A stretch of DNA of 64,000 nucleotides, taken from positions 1,274,501 through 1,338,500 of the forward strand of contig JAKIMF020000005.1 in assembly GCA_022605425.2 (NCBI GenBank), in the 5' to 3' direction. The notes beneath the pieces are model-generated. The model saw only the letters and a list, made by a program, of their open reading frames with translations, was not told the origin of the DNA and did no database searches. Within the stretch, counting starts at the first letter, position 1. Every line of letters begins with the position of its first letter. The stretch comes from Hamiltosporidium tvaerminnensis. Taxonomy: Eukaryota; Microsporidia; Dubosqiidae. Shown here in pieces: positions 11,688 to 21,021 of the stretch. Position numbers and translations under genes: made by a program.

Positions 11688-11905
11688 ATCAATGGTCTAG
11701 TGATAAAGATATCGGAATTTAATTCCGAAAGGCCAGGTTCTAGCCCCGGTTTGTGCACTCTTTATTTTTCGTACAAGAAAGTTTGCGTTAGACTGGCAAC
11801 CTGAACAATCAAAAGTAAAATGTCTAAGGAACGCTTAAAACTTTGCGCAGTTCGATTCACTCGTGGATTGTTTCCATCGTAGGAAAGGGAACGACAAAAA
11901 AAAAT
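11688..11905 (+). mobile_element. tRNA-derived SINE, copy 1
   Basis: The head resembles a tRNA. It has an A-box-like TGGTCTAGTGAT at 11693-11704, an anticodon-like stem TCGGA/TCCGA, and a B-box GGTTCTAGCCC at 11736-11746. The acceptor stem does not pair well. A tRNA-unrelated body (about 11785-11890: GACTGGCAACCTGAACAATC, then CGTGGATTGTTTCC, AGGAAAGGGAACGAC) is followed by an A-rich tail. The same body recurs at 62225-62330. This is the structure of a Pol III-transcribed SINE. Its ends are approximate because I could not define a target duplication. Confidence 0.7.
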
Positions 11906-12307
11906 AAATTTGCATAAATTTTTTTTTTCAATGTTCAGTGTACCTCTACTATGTATATTTGAAATACTATATATATTGTAGCTTATTTGTTGATCTTTGA
12001 ATGAAAGGCGCAGTTATTCATGGATTCGAAATTAACTCAAAAATTTCTTGTATTCTTGCGTTAATTCATATCAAATTTTTAAACTATGATGACCAACTTT
12101 GTAAGTTCAATTAATAAGCTATATTAGTTTTAGTAAAAAGAAATGTATGAAGTTCTATTTATGTTGTTTTTTTGTTGTGTCTATAGAAATTTTATGATCA
12201 TTTAAAGCTCTGTTTTATATTAAGTAACCATTTCATTTCAATTTAAACTTCGGGTATACAAGTTTTTGTTAGTGAAATATTTTTTTTCTAAATAATAAAT
12301 AAGTTCT
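11906..12307. other. AT-rich spacer, nothing recognised
   Basis: About 400 bp between the SINE and a LINE relic. I see no gene, RNA or repeat in it. Confidence 0.5.
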
Positions 12308-12500
12308 GTAAAAGAATACTACTACCTATTGGCGCTACAAGCCTTAAAGAGCCTGAGCCTCATAACGATCATTCTAATATACATTATTTTGTTTCGGTTT
12401 CGTACAATATTGTTTTATGAAATAGGTATTTTAGGCCTATCCTCAACCCTCCATCTTTATTCGGGTTTAGGAGTGGCAAAATAGAGCTCATCGTATCTCT
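12308..12500 (-). mobile_element. Relic of the 3' end of an RTE-like LINE
   Basis: Read on the minus strand, this ends in GGCTCAGGCTCTTTAAGGC and TTGTAGCGCCAATAGG. That closely parallels the 3' ends of the LINE fragments near 42150, 56140 and 58290 (GAGCTCTTCAAGGGCTGTAGCGC type). The preceding C-terminal coding part is badly decayed. Confidence 0.5.
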
Positions 12501-13319
12501 GGCGAAGACCCGTAAAAGAATGCCATTTATATATGAGTGAAAATGAACCATAACTTTGAAACAATGAATTATAGTCGTAAAAAAATGAATATTTGCTTAA
12601 TTTGTAATCTCTCATTTATAAACAGCAGATAAATATATTTGTCGAATTAAAGAATTCGTAGATTGTTTTGAAATTCTCTTTAGATTTTAATCATGTAGAT
12701 TTCTCCGAAGTAATCGTAAGAATTTAATTATTATTTTGATGGGTCTGATATTTTGTCTAATCCAAATAGTTCGATTAAAATATTTTTTTTCTTTATCACA
12801 TGAACTAGGGATTTATCAATTTGATTTTAGGCACATATTTATTTTCTTTGGATTCTTATTGATAATTGTATAGATCTATTTACTAATCGATATTTTTTCT
12901 TACTTCTTAGTATATAATTTTATGTTTTCGATTTTCATATTTATATTGAAGTATTTTTACCATTATAGTTCTGAGTTTTTAATTATAAATTAGATATGTT
13001 TACACAAGCGAATAATAATCATATATTTTCTCTAGTAGAATATATTTATTCAACATGTAATTGCTTTTTTTCATTTTCTTGGGTATGATTTCATGAATAA
13101 ATGACGGTTTGTTAGTGGTGGTATTTAATTACGGGATCTCAATTGGCATAATGGCTTTATAAGATTAAAAATTGATTAAATTTACTAACAAAAATAAATT
13201 ATTGTGTTAACTTTCCCTACAAAATTCAAAATATCTAATTTTATCTGGTTGTTGTATTTAAAATAAGTTTATACCGTTTAAACGCTTATATTTCCACTAC
13301 CTATGTTAAATTTAATTTA
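12501..13319. other. AT-rich spacer, nothing recognised
   Basis: About 800 bp of AT-rich DNA between the LINE relic and the Tc1/mariner element. No gene or repeat is visible. Confidence 0.5.
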
Positions 13320-13405
13320 AGGTTTTTCTATCAATATAATAATTCTTGCAACCAAAATCATAATATTTCGACGAATTTTATAATCCTTGCAATCAATATA
13401 ATTTT
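13320..13405 (+). repeat. Left terminal inverted repeat of the Tc1/mariner element
   Basis: Pairs with 14675-14755 in reverse orientation. Each repeat is compound. A TCAATATAAT/TTGCAA motif appears near the outer end and again, in opposite orientation, near the inner end, so each repeat could itself fold. Confidence 0.75.
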
Positions 13406-13461
13406 TATTTTTCAAAAATAAAAATTTAAAAAATAATTTATTTATTATAAAATTAACTCCC

Positions 13462-14605
13462 ATGTCAAATTCTTTTTCAGGTAAAAATACCGGCGAAAAC
13501 AAATATCATTTTCATGTCGGGCAAACACTAGAATATATAGAGTGTGAAAATGACAATGGTTCGGTGTGTTTTGTGGAAACTTCAGGATCACGCAATGAAA
13601 ATCTCTCACTAACCACTATTTCAACTCCGAGGAAACAAATAGTTTCCAATAATGATCTGAAACGCACAATTGTAAAGACAATGAAAGGGCATTTAATGTC
13701 TGCAATTGCCTCGATGTATCGAATAAATTACCAGACGGTTAATAGTATCGTTAAACGATATTTAAAAACCAGCCTGATATTTGTAAATAAAAGAGGAGGG
13801 ATAGGCGCTTAAAATTAACTTTGGAAATCAAAGAGTGCTTAGAAACCTATTTTGATTTAGAGGGCATAAAAACTTTGCGTGGGTTAGCAGAATGAGTCAA
13901 AATTACATTTAATGTTAATGCGCCACATAGTATAAATTATCACGCACCAAGAGAGTTCCATTACATTCTAAAGCTGTAAAATTAGTGCCTGAGCGTAGAA
14001 ATTCTCTTTTGACCATTAAGCTCAGGACCAATTACGCAACTGTTTTCGTGAGTTGGTGGTTAATTACGATGACAAAAATTTTGTCTTTTTAAATAAAGTT
14101 GGGAGGGCGGTAGAAACACGCCCCAGTAGAGGCTGTAATAAGAGAGGTGAATCTGCATGCCTATCAGTGGCTGCAGCCCGAAGTAGAAGTATTTCGGTGG
14201 TCGCAGCAATGAACAAATATGTATGATATACCATAAGACTTATGAGAGGATCGTAAATGAAAAGAACTTAAAATTATCTAATAAGGAGATTTATGAAAGT
14301 TGTAAACAACAGAAAATTCTGACTTCTATATTTGTAATGAACAATGCGAGAATTCAAATTATCGTGGATTGAATGAGGATGAAGAAATTGCCTGGTATCG
14401 AATAAAAACCTTCCACCCTACTCTCTATTTCTTAATCGCATTGAGAATGTACTCTCGGTCTGTAAAAATAAAGTAATTCATGGTGGTGACCGTACTGAGC
14501 CTCGGTTGAGAATATTAATTTATAAAATTTCTTAAGATCACGGGAGCACACTGTAGTTTCTTTTATCGAAAAATGTCAGCGTATTTGCAGAAGACAGAAG
14601 TATAA
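13462..14605 (+). pseudogene. Tc1/mariner-type transposase pseudogene
   Basis: The first 116 codons stay open from 13462 to 13812. They include a helix-turn-helix-like DNA-binding segment (residues about 65-100, SAIASMYRINYQTVNSIVKR). Beyond that the catalytic domain survives only as scattered frames. One gives VMNNARIQ, which resembles the second DDE aspartate block (usually DNA-H). Another at about 14425-14510 gives FLNRIENVLSVCKNKVIHGG, which resembles the FLNPIE-F-WK block with the third acidic residue. The gene once encoded a cut-and-paste transposase of the IS630/Tc1 superfamily and is clearly dead. An old insertion fits the many lesions. Confidence 0.8.
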
Positions 14606-14674
14606 CAAGCGATTCTTGAATAATAAATCCCAAGTAATATTTATAATTTTTTTCTAAATTTTTTTTTAAAAAAT

Positions 14675-14755
14675 ATTATTATATTGATTGCAAGGAATAT
14701 TATATTGGCGAAAAATTATGATATTAGTTGCTAGTATTATTATATCAATCGAAAA
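14675..14755 (-). repeat. Right terminal inverted repeat of the Tc1/mariner element
   Basis: Reverse-complement match to 13320-13405, sharing TGATATAATAAT, AGCAACTAATATCATAAT and CCTTGCAATCAATATAAT. Confidence 0.75.
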
Positions 14756-15202
14756 CACTATAATTATTTTATATTTTAGAAGCTTAATACAGAATATATT
14801 CTATGAGATTTTTGTTTAAATTCAGTTTACAAATTTATGCAAAATAAATTTTTAAAGATTTTTAAACAACTAAATATATTTTTTAAAACCGATGGGGTGT
14901 TACTCAACTTTCTACTAAATGAGCTATGCTCTAGAGAGTCTAGGCTCCTTAGATGGGTTTTTACTGTGGAGAATTTTTATTTCTTTGCTCAATATTTAAT
15001 ATTTCTAATTCTGTTTTAATGTTGAAATTCTTTTTGGTTTAAATTTATATTTTATTTTTAGTCCTTATATTACTGCTAAAAACGATATTTGATGATTTAA
15101 TTAATAAAAACCTAAAAAAAAATGTATTTAACTTGGTCGTTATAATTGGTGATCTAAGGTCGTTTAAGGAAATGTTTCTAATTACATTAAAAGCCAAAAA
15201 GA
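14756..15202. other. AT-rich spacer before tRNA-Asn, nothing recognised
   Basis: About 450 bp without a gene. On the minus strand this is downstream of the tRNA. The run TTTTT-like AAAAAA/CCTAAAAAAAAATG near 15110-15123 reads on the minus strand as T-runs, but it lies 80 bp away, so I do not claim it as the Pol III terminator. Confidence 0.4.
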
Positions 15203-15228
15203 CGCCTCCAGTCGGATTCGAACCAACG

Positions 15229-15259
<31 letters not shown>

Positions 15260-15276
15260 TACTGCGCTATGGAGGC
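15203..15276 (-). tRNA. tRNA-Asn (anticodon GTT)
   Basis: A 74-nt cloverleaf on the minus strand. The 5' acceptor GCCTCCA (15270-15276) pairs with TGGAGGC (15204-15210). The anticodon arm is TTCGG, CTGTTAA, CCGAA, with anticodon GTT. The T arm contains GGTTCGAATCC. D-arm box A TAGCGCAGTAGG is canonical. There is no intron. The gene looks functional. A family A fragment begins about 57 bp beyond its 5' end. Confidence 0.97.
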
Positions 15277-15332
15277 TGCTTAACTTACTTCTTTATTTTA
15301 AAAATCTTATTTGCATTTATTTTAATAAGGAA

Positions 15333-15515
15333 AAGATTGAGGGAAGAAAACCACATAAAAAACTATCTGCTTGGCTATGATTACATTGAAATGGTAGGAA
15401 AATCTTGTTTAAATTTCGGTGGGATATAATCCAACAGCGTATCTATATTCAATACTCTAGAATTCCGAGTTAAAAAAATAAAAGAAATTGTAAAACCTTC
15501 ATTTACAAATACTCG
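15333..15515 (+). mobile_element. Family A retroelement, 5' fragment
   Basis: Starts with GATTGAGGGAAGAAAACCAC and ACATAAAAAACTATCTGCTTGG, matching the 5' end of family A. Similarity then decays through GGTGGGATATAATCC to about 15515. The 3' three-quarters of the element is missing. It lies just upstream of tRNA-Asn in the direction of tRNA transcription. Confidence 0.65.
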
Positions 15516-16436
15516 ACACTGAGAGCTAAAATAAGAAATGAATGAACAAGTAAGTAAGTTATTAATATGTCACTTTATATTTAAGAAATTCTTTAATTAC
15601 TCTTTTTAAATATCAGTAAAGAGCCAGTATAACCTCTTAATTTCTTGTTTGATAAAAAGGCTTAAATTTACATTTAGAATTGTTTTCACGCAATATTTCA
15701 TCATTAAGTCTATATAATAACAAATTCATCGAACTCAAAAGCTGCTATATTTTGTATAAGAACTATTTTATGGCATCATATAGATGATCATTTGCTAAAA
15801 AAATTTTTTTGGTGCTTTGGGGTGTAAAAATAAATTATGATTGTCTATTCTATGGTTAAAATAGTTAAAAACAAATTTTTGTCATAATTAATGGCTGTTT
15901 CTTTCTTCATTACTTTTTTAAGATCCAAAATATATATATCTGATATTTTTGGTAAAGACCTACCCAAAATTAATTCAGATTTACCCTGTTTTATCCAAGT
16001 CAAATTTATTTCACACAGAATGACGAAAAGATTTGTAAAGACAGAAAAATTTCTTAAATAATAATTCTAGAATTAAATTTGTTTAATTAAAGTAATTGTA
16101 TCTTTGCATTGAGTTTTACATAAAAAAATATTGACTTGGAATTATCTTATCAAACAAAAGTCACCAGTGCTCATAAATAATTTTTTTCATTGTTCAACAA
16201 AAAATAGGATTTCAATTTAATTTAATTGTTCAATCAGAATTGTTTATGAAATTGAATGCCACGATTTATTGAAAAAAAACAGCTTTTAGATTTTTTAAAA
16301 CATATATTTTTCGTCGCAGCACAAAAAAAAGAAATATTAAAAAACATTTAGCTGATTCCGGAGAATTTCGCTAAACATTTTTGTTTTTAAAAAAAATATA
16401 GTGAGAAGCAAAAGTAAAAATAAAATAAACCCCAAT
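15516..16436. other. AT-rich spacer, nothing recognised
   Basis: About 920 bp between the family A fragment and the 3' end of the uL1 gene. I see no gene, RNA or repeat. Confidence 0.5.
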
Positions 16437-17101
16437 TTAATGAACCTTAACTGGCTTTCCTTTAGCAGTTTTGATAAAGATACTATCAATGTTTCTCATT
16501 CCTTTTTTAAGTAACCCCAATAGGTGTGTCAATCCAAGATAAACATTTTCAACTATCTTTTCACTTCCCATTTCAGCATATCCAGCTGGAAAGGACAACG
16601 TATTCTCCTTTCTTAGCTTGAACTTTACTGTTTTAGAAACATCATTATAGAAATTTTGCAGATCTCCAACGTTTTTTATAATGAAAAGCGGTTTTCTTTT
16701 TCTGTTTATTATTCTCATTTCAAAAGCTTTGTTAAATGTAGATTCTGCAATAAGAGAATGGCTTCTTCTACATAACTTTCCTTTCAACTTTTGTCGTTCT
16801 TTGGAAGCACCTTGGACACTCTCGTAATTTACGAAAGGTAGGCTCAAGGATACTGCTTTTTGTTCTAACGTTTTATCAGCAATAATCAATATCTTCTCAT
16901 TTTTTCTTTTTGGATGTGGAAGAACGACATTGCTATCGAAACGGACATCTTTATTGTAATCATAACCTTTAAGCGCAATTTGGACCTCAAATGTATCTTC
17001 TTCAGAAGAAGTTGTCTTTAATGCTTCATCAATCATTGGTTTAAGTTTCTCTTGTGTTATTTGACTAAAATTAGAAATTATTTCTTTGTCACTTACTTCA
17101 T
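16437..17101 (-). CDS. 60S ribosomal protein uL1 (L10a/L1), with a 5' intron
   Basis: The L1-stalk protein of the large ribosomal subunit. An open frame of 199 codons ends at 16437 and matches uL1 (FEVQIALKGYDYNKDVRF, LPHPKRK, GMRNIDSIFIKTAKGKPVKVH). The frame alone lacks the uL1 N-terminus. I infer a 32-nt intron at 17065-17096: ATGAA / GTAAGT...CTAATTTTAG / TCAAATAACAC. Splicing gives MNQITQEKLKPMIDEALK and a protein of about 210 residues, close to the usual 215-219. The true start is then the ATG at 17099-17101, three bases after a GGGTA motif. Single introns at the extreme 5' end of ribosomal protein genes are typical of microsporidia. The gene is isolated, with long non-coding DNA on both sides. 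Confidence 0.9.
17065..17096 (-). other. Predicted 32-nt spliceosomal intron in uL1
   Basis: Consensus GTAAGT donor, TTCTAATTTTAG acceptor with a branch-like CTAAT directly upstream, and an in-frame stop inside (TAA right after the donor G). Removal extends the reading frame upstream to a new ATG with uL1-like N-terminal residues. Not tested by RNA. Confidence 0.8.
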
Positions 17102-17109
17102 CTACCCTT
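17102..17109 (-). promoter_or_regulatory. GGG start-proximal motif of uL1
   Basis: On the minus strand AAGGGTAG directly precedes the ATG at 17101. It is the complement orientation of the CCC motif seen before other genes here. Both orientations have been reported in microsporidia. Confidence 0.45.
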
Positions 17110-19365
17110 CAATGAATTTATTTTTTTTAAAAAAGAAAAAATCAAAGGAAAAATAATTAATATCCCTTTATAACTAAAAAATTGAGGATTTTTTGTTTAA
17201 AAAAATAATGAATTCAAAAAAAAGTGTATCGAAAAATAAATTGAAGCCAAATATAAGAATTTTTTATTTATTTAATAATCAGCTAATATTCACAATTTAT
17301 TTAAATACTAATTATAATATTTATAACCGATTTAAAATATAAAATACAATAAATTTGTATAAAGAGAATAACGATATCAATCAGTATAAGCAATAAAATT
17401 TAAAAAAAATTTCTAAAACTTTTTTTTAGTAACAAACAAATATCAATATTATATCTTGGTAGTTATATAAAGGGAAGACTACCATATGATTTTGCAATCA
17501 AAATATATTGAATAATTCTAAATAAATTTTATGAATACTATAGATTAAATATTATTTTATATCGTAACATTTGTATGTAAATCCAAATAATTTTCCATTT
17601 TATACTAATATCCAATTCTATTTTAAATTCAAATAATATTTTTTGAAATAATTTAAATCGAATTCGCAGAATTTTGGAATTAATCTTTTGAATATCGACC
17701 GACATAGTAAGTAAAACTATAGTTAATATATGGTTTTAAGATGAATTTGATGATGAAACAGTTACAACTATCTTAATCTTGACTGAACGGTAAAGAGATC
17801 AAAAGAAGTAATATCAACAAACACCGAATTTTCGATTATAAATGTAATAGAAGTTTATTAAAAGACATTTAACTAGCACGCGGTTGGTCAATAATAAAAA
17901 ATGAAAAGAAAAAGCGGTCAAAAAGTTTTATTGATTTATATTTTAAGTGGATTTGTTTTAAGTTTATCAGTTCAATAAAATATATATTTTTTTAAATAAA
18001 CCGATTTTTTGAGACTATCAGCTAGAATTGCTACTTTGAAGTTATAAAATAATATTAAATTTAAATTTAGATTTTTGATTGAAATAACTAACTCAAATGC
18101 ATGTGCAATCGTGTGTATATCGTGTTTGTTTTTTTTGTCATATATCTTTTTATTTCAAAATATTATTACCAAATTCAAAATTAATATCGATCAATACCAA
18201 CAGTACTAACTAGTAAAGGCTTCATAAAAAATCTGCTGAAAATGTTCAAATCATTTGAGTTTCAAAACATTTTAACCTCAATTAAAAAAGTATCTAAAAT
18301 TATACAAAGCTATGGCATTTTCATAGGAAATAACTAAATTGTGCAATTTATTGAAATATTAAGAATAAAATTTTATAGTTTAAATTTTATAGTTTAAATT
18401 TTATAGTTTAAATTTTTGCTTGTGCATTTCAAAATTATTTTTTTAGATTCTTTTACGTCTAAACAAACATGATATTACAAGGATATTTTAACTTCATTTA
18501 ATCAAGTAATTCTAGCATGTTTTTATAGAATAATCAAATAAATATATCGAAAGCATAAATATATTTATGTTTTAGAAAACTTTTTTTGTTTTAATTTTTT
18601 TTTACTAAAAAAAGAAAATTTAAGAAATGATGAGAAAAAAATGAAAATAAACGTACGGACAATTTCTTTTGATTAAATTTAAATGCGTATACCATAATTT
18701 AATATCCAATTTATAAATAAACGACAAAAAATAAATCCATTCACAAACCTAATTTATTCATACTATTCAAATGAAAATCTATAATTTACAGTTTTAAGTT
18801 ATATGAAACCTAAAAAAACTTCAACTAAATTGTATTTTTTTCATTTAGTCATTATGTGTGGATTGAAACTATAGGATTAGATTAAAGGTTAATACAATTA
18901 AATAGGAATTTAAGTTAAATTCTAAATTTAATGATGCTTTCAGGTTTCTAGATTTTTTCTGTAATGGTGTAAAATCTGATATAAGTAAAGGTCTTATGTT
19001 TTTTTGTTTGCTTACATTAAGATTTCTTTTGATTTGACCATGCCAGATATTTAAGGGTAAGATATTGCTGAATAACTAAATTCACTATAATGAGATATTA
19101 AAGGTTTTTAAATGTTTTTCCGTATAATATTTAATATTTTTATCTTTTTTAAATTCAAAACTATATCATTGAGTTTTTTCGATGTTGATTAATGTATTGT
19201 TAAGTTTATTGCCCTTTCAAATATTTTGATTTTGAGTTCAAATCGAAATCAATATATCTTTGTGTAAGCAAGATCAAAATTATACTTTTTTTTAGCTTAA
19301 AATATTCGCTTGACTTTTTTTATTAATTGGCATTATAATCAGAAAATATAAATACATTTAAAACA
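17110..19365. other. Long AT-rich spacer upstream of uL1
   Basis: About 2.25 kb without a recognisable gene. The only structure noted is a 14-bp triplicate at 18371-18412. The A+T content is very high throughout. Confidence 0.5.
18371..18412. repeat. Short tandem repeat, 14 bp x 3
   Basis: Three perfect copies of TTTTATAGTTTAAA in a row. No feature adjoins it. Confidence 0.85.
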
Positions 19366-20068
19366 GTGAAGAGAGTATAACCCCATTGAAACAATCTGCT
19401 TGGCAATAAATATGTAAATTAGGTGTGAAATCATTTTTTAGACTTTTGCGGAAATAATACCACACTATATTTTCGGTTGTTCCGTGAGGTTTATATGAGG
19501 AGGAGAATGTCTACTAAATGACGAAAATTTTTTTACAAATATGTTTGTAGTTTTTCATGTAACTAGATTGTAGACCGCTGTTGAACTTGTAGGTAGTTGT
19601 CATCTAAAGGACTGCAACCTAGCCACTCACACTTCGTTATGAAGACTTATAGCCTGAGAGATATAAAAATAAAAACTCTCAAAGCCGGGAAAGCCAAAAT
19701 ACAGGTTATACTATTGGTACGATATTGCCCGTGCATATGAATCTATTTAAGTCGCCAAGATATACCTGGCTCGAAGTGCATAAGTTCTGTAAGTGTAGAG
19801 TAAGTAGGAATGCTGCGTAGTCTTGGGGAGGCCTGGGGTGGCTTCGGCCTTCAATCAAACTCCATAAAATTGACATCAAAGAACTCCGGGTAACTGCCTC
19901 ACGCATTAATCGGGTTCTACCCACCTCGTATATGATAGGATTTTGAATATAGGTATTGAAGGAGTGTTGGGGAAGCAGTTATTTATGTTAAACTTAGAAT
20001 TGCACTTTGTTATGAAAAATATATCACTTGCCAGTGTTGTAAAAAAGAGGCGACCGTTTTTAATAAAG
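19366..20068 (+). mobile_element. Family A retroelement, copy 2 (diverged)
   Basis: Full-length but old. Recognisable blocks in order are AATCTGCTTGGCAATAAATATG, TTTTCGGTTGTTCCGTG, CTAGATTGTAGACCGCTG, GTGTAGAGTAAGTAGGAATG, TTCGGCCTTCAATC, GAACTCCGGGTAACTGCC, GGAGTGTTGGGGAAGCAG and a 3' end TTTTTAATAAAG. Many substitutions and a deletion near 19940-19960 separate it from copies 1, 4 and 5. No target duplication was found. Confidence 0.8.
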
Positions 20069-20099
20069 TATATTGTAGTATGAATCTGAGAACAAAGAA

Positions 20100-20650
20100 A
20101 ATATATTTAGTTGTTATCATTTTTTTAAACACCAATTATATTCTGTATTATTTCATCATAAAAATTCAAGCGAAATAAGTAGCATAAAATATTATTTTAA
20201 GATCATTGTATCGTATCGGTCACCAATAATTTCTTGAAACTGTGGACTAAATTTACTACTAGAAATTTTCACCAATGACCTAAAATATTTATATGTTAAT
20301 TTGGTCTTTAAATATTCGCTGTGTATTTCTTTTTAGAGAATAATTGTCTATATATCTAGGTAGTTTCTAAGGCGGAAATAAGCCCCGAGTAAATTTTTGA
20401 AGTTTTTGATTGGGTGAGTACAAGGAGCTATAAAATTCCACTAATGAATTCCAATATTTTATTAAAAGATAGTGTCAAAAACATTTTAATTTTTTTCATA
20501 CATGTATGGAGCGTTTAAAATTTGATGAAAAAATCCTATTAATACACATCAAAGAAATACTTTTACGTACCTTGGTATAAAATCCAATGCTTTTCTGGGC
20601 TTTAAAACCTTTTATAAAGGGCAATGTAGCCCGAAGGCCAAAAAGCTCAG
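20100..20650 (+). repeat. Ancient dispersed repeat, shorter copy
   Basis: Matches blocks of 10210-11630 in order (GTATTTCTTTTTAGAG, then CATACATGTATGGAGCGTTT, then AAGAAATACTTTT and GGTATAAAATCC). It lies directly between family A copy 2 and the XPB gene. Function and type are unknown. Confidence 0.5.
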
Positions 20651-21009
20651 CGATCTTTGCTCACGAACAAATTTATTGTAAGTTGTTGTATCTACACCCC
20701 TTTCATCTTTTTTCTTTTTTAAATAATTGTAAATTTCTAGAAAAAAATAAAATATTTTCTTTTGACAAATAAATAATCTAACAGAAGCGCAACTAATAAA
20801 TACTGGGTATAAATAATAGCGCACTATTGATACTTCCTTAGGTTTGAAATATTTTTTTTAAATAAAATAATCTAACAACCAAAAATCTTATCAAAAATAT
20901 TCTATGTTATATTTAGAATCGGTTTATCATTTTGCGATCTGTATACATTCAATTTCAATTTTTTTAGTAAAAAAACAAATCCCAAACAATTTTTTATAAA
21001 ATTAGTCAC

Positions 21010-21015
21010 TACCCA
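21010..21015 (+). promoter_or_regulatory. CCC start-proximal motif of XPB
   Basis: TACCCA lies 6 nt before the ATG at 21022. It supports initiation at this ATG, not at the in-frame TTG at 21016. Confidence 0.5.
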
Positions 21016-21021
21016 TTGAAA

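Larger units (their letters stand above)
13320..14755 (+). mobile_element. Tc1/mariner (IS630-like) DNA transposon, inactive
   Basis: About 1.44 kb bounded by inverted repeats of about 75-85 bp and containing a broken DDE transposase. Both ends contain the blocks TTGATATAATAAT- or ATCAATATAATAAT-, TTGCAACY, ATCATAATWTTTCG and CCTTGCAATCAATATAAT in matching order. The internal frame is interrupted by many stops and frameshifts. A TA target duplication could not be established, so the ends are good to a few bases only. Confidence 0.8.

Noticed and set aside
11688-11760. A functional tRNA with anticodon TTA (stop suppressor)
   Set aside because: The acceptor stem does not pair and a SINE body follows. 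It is a SINE head.
15133-15429. 98-codon plus-strand open frame
   Set aside because: It runs antisense through tRNA-Asn and into a family A fragment. It is a chance frame.
21016-21021. TTG start for XPB two codons upstream
   Set aside because: A normal ATG follows at 21022 with the CCC motif at the expected distance.
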